Assembly (NCBI GenBank): GCA_964533705.1 | Contig: CAZHMN010000024.1 | Coordinates: 1 to 35,253, forward strand | Origin: CAZHMN01 sp964533705 | Lineage (GTDB): Bacteria > Electryoneota > B3-LCP | Length of the DNA stretch: 35,253 nt | Reading direction: 5' to 3' | Shown: piece by piece, positions 25,377-32,623 of the stretch | Layout: each line of letters starts with the position of its first letter | How positions within the stretch are numbered: the first letter of the stretch is position 1 | Notes under the pieces: model-generated | What the model was told of the DNA's origin: nothing | The model's database searches: none | Seen by the model: the letters and a program-made list of their open reading frames with translations, nothing else | Program-made: the position numbers and the translations under genes

Positions 25377-26495
25377 TCAGGAGGTTTCGGCGGGCAGGGT
25401 GGAGCGCGGGAATTTTCTACCCTTCCAGACCACCCGGCGGTTTTTCAACATGTAAAATGCTTGAAATGGTGCTGTCCAGGTATAGAAGATTTCCCAGAAT
25501 ATGAAAAAGCGCAAGCGTTTTTTCAAACCTAGCCCGGTGGTTGTCTTCCGTAAGATGATGAAGTTCGCGGCTGCGCTGGCGCCCCAAATCCACCACGCTT
25601 CCGGTAAGCCAGCCAGAGTCCCGATGATCACGCTCAAATGGCGCAGTGCCATGGCTGCCACGCAGAATTTTCCCGTCGGTTTTAGTCTCCGTATGCCGGA
25701 TGCCCATCGCTTCCTCTGGTGCATGTAATCGCTCCAGGTGGGCACACCCGGCGTTGAAACCAGCATATCCGCTGCCAGCGGGAAACTCACTTTGGCTCCG
25801 CGCGCCACAAGCGCTCTCATCAGGGCACGGTCTTCCGTCAGGGTAAAGCCGATTGATTCCAGACCACCAGCGGCGTCGTAATCCGCTCGCCGAACGGCGA
25901 GGTTTTTCCCCAGCGCAGCTTCGGGGACTCCCCAGCGGGCCATGGAACTGCCTGCTCCCAGCAAGAAAAGCCAATCCAGGCACTGGATCTGATTCCAGAG
26001 GCCCTTGCCGTCAATCAGGGCGAAACCGGCGGATACTTCCGCCTTGCCAAGTTCGGCGAGATGTCTCTCTGCCCAGGCGGGCGAAAGGACGGCATCGGCG
26101 TCGGTTAAAAGCAGTCCTTCATGGTGGGCCAGTTTGATTCCCTCTTTCAGCGGGCGCCATTTGCCGCTGGGCTCACCCGGTTGCGGCGGGGACATGTGCA
26201 GCACTTTTACCGGATATTTGCTCGTTCTGGCGTATTCCTCCATCAATTGACCGGTGCGATCCTGAGAAGCATCGTTTACCAGAATGACTTCCAGATGATC
26301 GGGGGCAAGGGTCTGCTCTTCCACAGATCGCAGGCAGGCGGGGAGATCTCGCTGCTCATCTCTGCCGCAGATAATCAGTGATCCGGTGGTTATTTCAGAG
26401 CTATGGTTTGGATTGCGGTTGATTCCCAGACCCAACCAGATGATCAGAGCTGCGACTATGTACAGCCCACCAATAATGACAATCAGACCACTCAT
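25377..26495 (-). CDS. Family 2 glycosyltransferase, membrane-bound (third of three)
   Basis: A 372-residue GT2 enzyme. An N-terminal helix (3-23) leads into a GT-A domain with LIICGRDEQRDLPACLRSVE, VNDASQDRT, the metal-binding LLTDADA, the acceptor-site LTEDRAL and the QRKRW motif seen in processive or lipid-linked GT2 enzymes. Helices near 280-345 anchor it. It probably transfers a sugar from a nucleotide donor to a membrane-bound acceptor on the cytoplasmic face. ATG 26495 overlaps the deacetylase stop by 4 nt. Confidence 0.9.
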   Translation of the reverse strand: MSGLIVIIGGLYIVAALIIWLGLGINRNPNHSSEITTGSLIICGRDEQRDLPACLRSVEEQTLAPDHLEVILVNDASQDRTGQLMEEYARTSKYPVKVLHMSPPQPGEPSGKWRPLKEGIKLAHHEGLLLTDADAVLSPAWAERHLAELGKAEVSAGFALIDGKGLWNQIQCLDWLFLLGAGSSMARWGVPEAALGKNLAVRRADYDAAGGLESIGFTLTEDRALMRALVARGAKVSFPLAADMLVSTPGVPTWSDYMHQRKRWASGIRRLKPTGKFCVAAMALRHLSVIIGTLAGLPEAWWIWGASAAANFIILRKTTTGLGLKKRLRFFIFWEIFYTWTAPFQAFYMLKNRRVVWKGRKFPRSTLPAETS

Positions 26496-27154
26496 GGTAT
26501 TTCGGGGGTCATTTCAGGAAGTTCCAGGGCCGCGCTCCGCCAGTTTCTCTTTTGAAATTCGGTTAATAGCCTTTTCGTTAATTGCAATACCGGCGCGGGT
26601 CTGAGGGTAGTGCCGTCATGCAAAGCTACAACGTCGCCGGGACGAAGGTTTCGGATGGCCCTGGCAAAGAGCCGGTCTTCGCTGATCCTGCGGAAATCCC
26701 CCGGCATCTTTGACCAGAGGATCGTGTGGATTCCTCTTTGTTTCAAGTAATTGACGGTATCGGGTCTGATGTGGCCAAATGGAGGCCGGTAGGCCGGTAA
26801 TGCTTTAGCGCCCGTACTCATAATTTTGTTGGAGACTTTCTCGAGTTCACCCTCGATCTTGGGATTTGAGAGAAAAAGAACTGACCGGTGTAACACGCCG
26901 TGCAGGGCAATTTTGTGGCCGGCTGCGGAAATATTCCTGATCAGTTCGGGCCACCAGGGTTTATCGGAAGCCAGCACGAAAAAAGTAGCCTGGGCATTAA
27001 ATTCAGCGAGAATCTCGAGGAGCTGCGGCGTGACGTCGGGATCGGGGCCGTCATCATACGTCAGGTAAACCCGGTTATTCGCAGGATCAGCGCTGCATGG
27101 GACGCCGGGAAGAAGGATCCTGCTCAGGTTTTCGGGATATTGCCAAAGGGACAT
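26492..27154 (-). CDS. NodB-family polysaccharide deacetylase
   Basis: A 220-residue enzyme with the NodB motifs in order: TYDDGPDPD (Asp34, Asp35), LHGVLH (His85, His89; Gly replaces the usual Ser/Thr after the first His), RPPFGH (Arg123) and LHDG (His179, Asp180). It removes N- or O-acetyl groups from sugars. No signal peptide is evident, so it may act in the cytoplasm on a lipid-linked intermediate, or be exported by another route. The start at 27154 lies 68 nt inside the preceding radical SAM gene. I keep it because YPENLSRILLPGVP fits the leader common before the first motif in this family. Confidence 0.9.
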   Translation of the reverse strand: MSLWQYPENLSRILLPGVPCSADPANNRVYLTYDDGPDPDVTPQLLEILAEFNAQATFFVLASDKPWWPELIRNISAAGHKIALHGVLHRSVLFLSNPKIEGELEKVSNKIMSTGAKALPAYRPPFGHIRPDTVNYLKQRGIHTILWSKMPGDFRRISEDRLFARAIRNLRPGDVVALHDGTTLRPAPVLQLTKRLLTEFQKRNWRSAALELPEMTPEIP

Positions 27155-28148
27155 GTTTCTTGCCGTTCGGGCGGGATTTTAAGCGCCATCCCAGCAGATC
27201 TCCCCAGTAGGGGCCCAGCGATTCAAGAACTTCTCCCGGAGCGGTGAAGAAATCAATGGCGAAATACTGGTACCAGCCGCATTGACGCGAGCAAGTTTTC
27301 ATAGTAGAGCGCCGCTCGGCAGCTTCGGAGCTCTCCAGATATTGGATTAAAGACGTCTCCACCAGGTTGATAGTTTTTTCACCCAGGGTTCGGCAGGGAT
27401 AGAACAGTCCGCCGTCGCTGTCAATGATGATTGAGGCGGCGGAACAGCGCGATTCCCCGTTGAGAGCGTCCAGATAACGCCGCGGCGTCAGGACTGTATG
27501 CGGGTAGCGCATTTTCAAAGCCGTAACCTGGCTGCGAAAGCGGACCGGATCGGGGAAGTCATGCTGAGCTCCGTCCAGCTCCACCGCCGGCATGATCAGA
27601 ATCTTGGCTCCGCTGGCCGCGCAGTAATCTACTTTTTCGCTCAGTCGTTCCAGATCGCAGTCCCTGACTACCGTCTGCACGCAGACGATCCAGGGTAATT
27701 TCACCAGTTCGGGTAAGATTTCGAACAGTTCCAGATTATCGTGTCCTTCGTCAATGGAGACGTGAAAGAAGTCAATCCACCGGCTATACTGTTTTAAGGG
27801 ATAATCGAGCAGGTTGCGGACGCTGGTGGTGAAGAGGATGTAGTAGGGCTGCCGGGAAGCTTCTTCCAGCAGTATCTCTATGTCCTTGCGCAGCAGCGGT
27901 TCACCGCCTTCTATAGAGGTCAGCACGATGGATGAACTCCCCAGATTACGCAGCACTCGGATCATGCCCTCCGTATCAAGATCGTCAGCGGGTTTTCGCC
28001 ATACGTCGCAGAAAGGACAGCGAAAGCCGCAGCGATCTGTAACTTTTACAGAGGCGTAGAAGGGATAGATGCCTTCTCCATTGCGGCTGTTCAGGTGCAG
28101 ATAGCGGGCGACCTGCCAGAGTTTGGAAACGGGTAGCAGTCGTATCAT
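27087..28148 (-). CDS. Radical SAM enzyme (second in operon)
   Basis: A 353-residue radical SAM protein. The cluster motif CGFRCPFC gives Cys40, Cys44 and Cys47. GGEPLL lies at 81-86 and FFHVSIDEG follows in the barrel. C-terminal cysteines (CSAAS, PCRTLG, then CSRQCGW) suggest an auxiliary cluster. It differs from the other radical SAM protein in the operon in its 30-residue N-terminal extension and its long basic tail, so they are not recent duplicates. Its ATG overlaps the second GT2 stop (ATGA), and its 3' end overlaps the deacetylase by 68 nt. Substrate unknown. Confidence 0.88.
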   Translation of the reverse strand: MIRLLPVSKLWQVARYLHLNSRNGEGIYPFYASVKVTDRCGFRCPFCDVWRKPADDLDTEGMIRVLRNLGSSSIVLTSIEGGEPLLRKDIEILLEEASRQPYYILFTTSVRNLLDYPLKQYSRWIDFFHVSIDEGHDNLELFEILPELVKLPWIVCVQTVVRDCDLERLSEKVDYCAASGAKILIMPAVELDGAQHDFPDPVRFRSQVTALKMRYPHTVLTPRRYLDALNGESRCSAASIIIDSDGGLFYPCRTLGEKTINLVETSLIQYLESSEAAERRSTMKTCSRQCGWYQYFAIDFFTAPGEVLESLGPYWGDLLGWRLKSRPNGKKHVPLAISRKPEQDPSSRRPMQR

Positions 28149-29362
28149 GAGTGTACCGTCCCGGAAAGTTCAACTGTCTTTGTACGCGTCCGTTTGAAGT
28201 GCTCTCCTTTCCATTGAAAGCCCAAAAGGTGGCCGCCGATGCTGAACGTCAGGATGGCCGGGATATGAATCAACTCCAGCAGCGCGAATTCGGTCCATTG
28301 GGGTCGTAAGACCCTTAGTGGTTTCAAGCCGAAAATCTTCCAGCCAGCCGACATAACTCGACCTTCCTGGACTATTTTCAGGGCAAGCGGGATAAGCCAG
28401 GCCGAGGAGATCAAACCGCCAAGCAATAAGAATGGTGATAGAAAAAGCATTAAGAAAAATACAAAGGTGGAGAGCGCAAGTGCCATCGCATCGCGACTAT
28501 AAGATAGGCCGCCCGATCCCCAGCGTAGTCTCTGGTTGAGGACCTGTTTGGGAGTTTCTTCCGGCCAGGAACGCACCAGGCTATCGGGTTGAACGCTGAA
28601 ATGAATGCGCCACTTCCCGCTGCGGCGTATGCTCTGCAATAGCAGGGTGTCGTCCCCTGTGATTACCTGTCGGAATTGTTCGTATCCGCCGACGTCCTCG
28701 AAGGCCTGGCGCCTCAGAGCCAGGTTACTTCCGTTGCAGTTGAAGGCCAGACCGCTGCCGATTGCTCCGGAGGCGAAGAAGGAGTGAGAGAGATAGTCAA
28801 GCTGCTGAAGTCGCTGCCACAAGGGCTCTCTCCCCTGACGGTCGAATATGGTTAAGCCAGTTACCACACCGACGTCTGCGGCGAATCCACTCACCAGCGA
28901 GCGAATCCATCCCGGCTGAAATCTGCAGTCCCCGTCCGTGGTTATGATGATTTCACCCTGTGCTTCACGCAATCCTCGCAGAATGGCGTTTTTCTTCGGG
29001 GAGACGTTCGCCGGGCAGGATTCGATTGAGAGTACGCTGAGGCCGGGTAGTTTATCCCTGCGGCTGCGGGCTGCATCGCCGGTGCCGTCCGTAGAGCGGT
29101 CGTCCACCACGATGACCTGAATTAGATCAGCGGGATAATCCTGAGCGGCCAGGTCGTCAAGAGCCGCTCCGACGTGTTTAGCTTCGTTGCGGCAGGGGAT
29201 GATGATGCTGACCGAAAACAACCCGTCCCGGTTAAGGCGCGCATTTTCGAGAACTCTTAAATTGAAAATGCCGGAGCGGACGCGGTTCAATACGATTAAG
29301 TAGACCGATCCGGCTATCAGAAGAAGTATCGTCCAAAGAGGCTCCCAGGGAGCGTCAAGCAT
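28145..29362 (-). CDS. Family 2 glycosyltransferase, membrane-bound (second of three)
   Basis: A 405-residue GT2 enzyme with an N-terminal helix (about 9-26), SIIIPCRNEAKHVGAALDDL, VVDDRSTDGT (86-95), the metal-binding TTDGDC (141-146), the acceptor motif VITGDDTLLLQ and QRLRW. Several C-terminal helices follow. I chose ATG 29362, which has GGAG 7 nt upstream; the frame also extends six codons to a TTG at 29380. It overlaps the end of the UPF0104-type gene by 8 nt. Likely role: adding a sugar to a membrane-bound lipid acceptor. Confidence 0.9.
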   Translation of the reverse strand: MLDAPWEPLWTILLLIAGSVYLIVLNRVRSGIFNLRVLENARLNRDGLFSVSIIIPCRNEAKHVGAALDDLAAQDYPADLIQVIVVDDRSTDGTGDAARSRRDKLPGLSVLSIESCPANVSPKKNAILRGLREAQGEIIITTDGDCRFQPGWIRSLVSGFAADVGVVTGLTIFDRQGREPLWQRLQQLDYLSHSFFASGAIGSGLAFNCNGSNLALRRQAFEDVGGYEQFRQVITGDDTLLLQSIRRSGKWRIHFSVQPDSLVRSWPEETPKQVLNQRLRWGSGGLSYSRDAMALALSTFVFFLMLFLSPFLLLGGLISSAWLIPLALKIVQEGRVMSAGWKIFGLKPLRVLRPQWTEFALLELIHIPAILTFSIGGHLLGFQWKGEHFKRTRTKTVELSGTVHS

Positions 29363-30389
29363 CCGAATTCTCCGGTGCAATTCTTAGTTTAAGGAGGATG
29401 AGAAAACCGACCAGCGCGGGCAGGAGAACATTCATGCTGAAAAGGAGCGCCGAACTGTTAAAGGCGGCAGCCCGCCCCACTTCGAAAAGTCTGAAGAAGC
29501 CCACCGAAGCCGTTTCACCTACACCCAGTCCCCCGATGGAGATGGGCAAGGCTGCTTTGACGAACAGCGTAGCAGATGTGGCTCGAAATGCGTCGAATAA
29601 ATTAACTTGCTGGAAAGACTGCACAACCAGGAAGTACTGGCAGATGACGATTGCATAATGAGCAATTCCCAGACATGCCAGCGTCAAAGACTGCTTGACT
29701 CTGATGGGGTCAAGTCCGCTTAATAAGATTTTTATTTTTTCCCGGTAGGGGAGCATAACGTTGATCGCATAGAGGAGATCGCGAACCCAGCGAGGTGATA
29801 ACAGGAGAACGATGAAAAAGGTCCAGAGCAAGGCGACCAAGACGCAGCACCCCATGAACAGATAGGTGTTGCCATCCAAAACCAGGCCGGGCAAGAATAA
29901 CAGGCCGATGCTGCCGCCCAGAATAATCGGGAGTAGGTTAAAGAACTTGTCTATGAAGGAGACGCCGATAAGCTCGAGTCGCGGTCTGCCGGCAATGAAG
30001 AAAGCTCGTCCAAATTCGCCCAACTGCCCCGGAGTAACGACTGCGAAGGTGAAACCGACCAGCAGGGAATTCAGGATTTCCCTGACGCTGGCGGTGGGTT
30101 TAACCTGCCGCAAAACGTATCCCCATTTAAGAGCGCGTAAGCCTAAATTGGGGATCACCAGGATGAAACTGACAAAAACCAGAGGGTAATAGGATCCTTG
30201 AAACGCTGCGATAATTTCGCGAGGCTTGATGGTGATCACCAACAGCCCCAGGACGGAGACCGTTAACAGGATCTTGATCCAGAAAAAGAGTCTCGAGCGC
30301 AGACTGGTGGTACGGGGGAAACCTCTTTCTGCGGCGATTTTGCCCGGCTTTTGAGCGGCGATCGGTTCCAAGGATGCCTTGGCGTTCAT
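29355..30389 (-). CDS. LPG synthase-type membrane protein (UPF0104 / flippase-like)
   Basis: A 344-residue polytopic membrane protein with about eight hydrophobic helices. It carries the family pattern LNSLLVGFTFAVVTPGQLGE then FGRAFFI near residues 107-133, and a second conserved segment (LPISIGGLGVGETASVGFFR) near 280-300. This is the transmembrane part of lysylphosphatidylglycerol synthase (MprF-type), without the aminoacyl transferase domain. Stand-alone versions often sit beside GT2 genes and are suspected to move lipids or lipid-linked sugars. It overlaps its upstream GT2 gene (ATGA) and its downstream GT2 gene, supporting a shared pathway. Confidence 0.88.
   Translation of the reverse strand: MNAKASLEPIAAQKPGKIAAERGFPRTTSLRSRLFFWIKILLTVSVLGLLVITIKPREIIAAFQGSYYPLVFVSFILVIPNLGLRALKWGYVLRQVKPTASVREILNSLLVGFTFAVVTPGQLGEFGRAFFIAGRPRLELIGVSFIDKFFNLLPIILGGSIGLLFLPGLVLDGNTYLFMGCCVLVALLWTFFIVLLLSPRWVRDLLYAINVMLPYREKIKILLSGLDPIRVKQSLTLACLGIAHYAIVICQYFLVVQSFQQVNLFDAFRATSATLFVKAALPISIGGLGVGETASVGFFRLFEVGRAAAFNSSALLFSMNVLLPALVGFLILLKLRIAPENSDA
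29370..29373 (-). promoter_or_regulatory. Ribosome binding site that decides the start of the second GT2
   Basis: GGAG on the minus strand lies 7 nt before ATG 29362. The alternative TTG at 29380 has no such site and would place GGAG inside the coding region. Confidence 0.6.
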
Positions 30390-31528
30390 TGATCTGATTT
30401 CATTATCGGTCGGTTATTCCGTCCCTTCCACGCGGGCGAGGGCAACAAGGTAAGGGGCTGAATTAGGGTAAAAATGACTGGAAATATAGCAGCTGCGGGA
30501 ACGGCCCAGTGCAACCATCCGCTTTCGTTCAAGCGTCTGACACCCCGGTAAAAGACTAACAATAGCGCTAGGCTAAAGATCCCCCATTTAAGTAAGAAAT
30601 TGTAATCCAGCGGTGCACCGAATAACTTAATAACAGCCAGCAGGACGGAGGCGAGGCAGCCCAGATAAACCACTCCGGCAATAATGATCCAGTGCGGAGC
30701 ATATCTCTTTCCAGCGGAGAGGTGACGTCGTTTTCGCAGCCAGTGAGCTCTTGCACTGGAGGTCGCTCTTGCGGTGACGGACGCCTCCCGGCCGTCGCAA
30801 AAACGTATTTTACCTCCCTGGCCTTTAATTTTCTGCAGAAGGAGATCGTCATCACCGGACATAGACCGACTGCCCGAATCAAATCCCCCGGCTTCCACAA
30901 ACGCCGCCCGGCGGTAGGCGAAATTCGATCCGATGCAACTCAGCGCGCCGCCGATGCCGATTACGGCCGCGTTCAGGATATTATTAACAACGCCTTCAAA
31001 AGCCGATAACCGCGCCCAAAATCCCGGCGGCTTTTCGGTTTTCACCTGACCGCAGACCGCGGAGGTTTCATCATCGAAGCAAGCCACCATGGCGGTGATC
31101 CAGCCGGGCTGCAGCCGGCAGTCGGCGTCGGTAGTCAAAATGATTTCCCCGCTGCTGGCCTGGAAGCCCGCGCTCAAAGCCCGCTTTTTGGGCCCCATTG
31201 TTCGGTTCGCCGTCTCTGCGAGGTGCACCGATTTGAAGCGTTGATCCTGGGCTGCCCATTGGTCCATCAGCGCATCCGTGCCGTCGGTGGAAGCGTCATT
31301 TATGAGGACGAATTCGCAGTGGTCCCGAGGGTAATCCTGCGCTTCTAAGTCGGTTAAAAGTTGAGGTAGATATTTTTCTTCATTGCGGGCCGACACCAGC
31401 ACCGACACCCTGGGCCGCCAATCGGATTTACGATTCCGCTTTTTGCTCAGCCCGACAAAAAGCAGTGCCAGGAATAATAGGGCTACGAGAAGGCAGATAG
31501 TTTGTAAGCACTGGAGAAGGCCTATCAC
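30386..31528 (-). CDS. Family 2 glycosyltransferase, membrane-bound (first of three)
   Basis: A 380-residue GT2 enzyme: N-terminal helix (about 5-26), VSVLVSARNEEKYLPQLLTD, LINDASTDGT (75-84), the metal motif TTDADC (132-137) and SGDDDLLLQ. Where the two sibling enzymes have Q-R-x-R-W, this one reads WLRKRRHLSAGKRY, so the Q and W are not conserved. C-terminal helices follow (about 277-300, 308-324, 339-360). It starts with GTG at 31528, 5' UTR about 25-30 nt from the predicted promoter, and is the first gene of the operon. Confidence 0.88.
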   Translation of the reverse strand: MIGLLQCLQTICLLVALLFLALLFVGLSKKRNRKSDWRPRVSVLVSARNEEKYLPQLLTDLEAQDYPRDHCEFVLINDASTDGTDALMDQWAAQDQRFKSVHLAETANRTMGPKKRALSAGFQASSGEIILTTDADCRLQPGWITAMVACFDDETSAVCGQVKTEKPPGFWARLSAFEGVVNNILNAAVIGIGGALSCIGSNFAYRRAAFVEAGGFDSGSRSMSGDDDLLLQKIKGQGGKIRFCDGREASVTARATSSARAHWLRKRRHLSAGKRYAPHWIIIAGVVYLGCLASVLLAVIKLFGAPLDYNFLLKWGIFSLALLLVFYRGVRRLNESGWLHWAVPAAAIFPVIFTLIQPLTLLPSPAWKGRNNRPIMKSDQ

Positions 31529-31563
31529 GGTCGCTTCTATTAGAAAAGATCAAATAAATATAT

Positions 31564-31591
31564 AGAATATATTGACGAGATGCAAGTCCAA
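31564..31591 (-). promoter_or_regulatory. Putative promoter of the glycan operon
   Basis: On the minus strand TTGGAC (31591-31586), a 16-nt spacer and TATTCT (31569-31564) lie about 35 nt before the GTG start. The region is strongly AT-rich. An alternative with a 15-nt spacer (TTGCAT with TATATA) overlaps it. The divergent gene may use TTGAAT/TATCTT at 31619-31648 on the plus strand (18-nt spacer), a weaker match. Confidence 0.4.
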
Positions 31592-31741
31592 TCTTTTGCA
31601 TCGTATTGAAAAAAAGTGTTGAATAAATGCAGTGACTTTCGTTATCTTTTCTTGTTGAAGGGGCAAAGTGAATTTCTTTGCGTGTAATGGCGGATAGAGG
31701 CCGCATCCGTCGTTCTGATAACTGGAAAGCCATCGTTTACC

Positions 31742-32620
31742 GTGCCTTCTCGAATTCTAATGATTTTCATAGACGGATTGGGAGTGGGGTTGAACGACCC
31801 TCAAAACAATCCGTTGGCGAATATTCCAGATCTATGGCCTGCCGAAGGGCGACCGCCGACACGCCCGGGTTTGCGCTGGAAAGCCATTGACGCTCGGCTG
31901 GGCGTGGCAGGTCTGCCCCAGAGCGCCACGGGTCAAACAGCTCTGTTGACGGGAGTGAACGCGGCTCAACTGCTTGGCCGCCATCTGCAGGGATTTCCGT
32001 CGAAGCGGTTGATTGAGGTTTTGCGGCGGCGGAGTATCTTTCTCAGACTCAAGCGATGCGGTTTAAGGGCAACCTTTGCTAACGCCTACCGCCACCCCGA
32101 GGATATCCAACCGGCGAATCGGCTCTCCGTTACCAGCCACGCGCTGAAAGCGAGCGGGGAATCGTTTCGGTCGATACAACAGATTGCGGAGGGGGAAGCG
32201 CTCTACCACGAATTTACCAACCGGGATCTGCGCAAGAAAGGATACGCCGTTCCTTTACTTTCGCCGAAAGAGGCCGGGGAAGTACTCGTCAACATCGCGA
32301 AAGAACACGATTTTACTCTTTACGAACACTTTATGACCGACGTGCTGGCGCATCGGGGCGATAGAATGGCGGTTGAGGATCAAGTAAAAGCGCTCAGCGA
32401 TTTCATCAGGGTCGTTCTGAATAAAACTGATCCCGAGGAGATGCAGGTGATCATCACATCGGATCACGGCAATGTCGAGGACCTCAGCGTGAAGACTCAT
32501 ACGAAGAATCCCGTTCCGCTGATCTGGACGCAGATACCGGGAGTTAGTGTCGAGCCGCTTCCCGACGACATCTGCGGCGTTACCCCCTGGATACTACGGC
32601 TTTTAGACTGCGAGGTCTGA
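31742..32620 (+). CDS. Alkaline-phosphatase-superfamily metalloenzyme (phosphoglycerate-mutase-like)
   Basis: A 292-residue protein with the metal motifs of the metalloenzyme family that includes cofactor-independent phosphoglycerate mutase and phosphopentomutase: IFIDGLGVG near the N-terminus, the nucleophile region SATGQTALLTG near 60-70, DVLAHRGD, TSDHGNVED and HTKNPVPLI. At 292 residues it is much shorter than the roughly 510-residue mutase and lacks an obvious inserted transferase domain, so it may be a phosphatase or phosphodiesterase. The GTG start at 31742 has only a weak ribosome site. It is followed after 3 nt by the GT39-like gene, so they are co-transcribed. Substrate unknown. Confidence 0.8.
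   Translation: MPSRILMIFIDGLGVGLNDPQNNPLANIPDLWPAEGRPPTRPGLRWKAIDARLGVAGLPQSATGQTALLTGVNAAQLLGRHLQGFPSKRLIEVLRRRSIFLRLKRCGLRATFANAYRHPEDIQPANRLSVTSHALKASGESFRSIQQIAEGEALYHEFTNRDLRKKGYAVPLLSPKEAGEVLVNIAKEHDFTLYEHFMTDVLAHRGDRMAVEDQVKALSDFIRVVLNKTDPEEMQVIITSDHGNVEDLSVKTHTKNPVPLIWTQIPGVSVEPLPDDICGVTPWILRLLDCEV
32612..32616 (+). promoter_or_regulatory. Ribosome binding site for the GT39-like gene
   Basis: GAGGT ends 7 nt before the TTG at 32624. It lies inside the last codons of the upstream gene and supports a TTG start and translational coupling. Confidence 0.6.
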
Positions 32621-32623
32621 ATC

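Noticed and set aside
25417..25983. Minus-strand frame of 188 codons inside the third GT2
   Set aside because: It overlaps the GT2 coding frame on the same strand; only the GT2 frame has family motifs.
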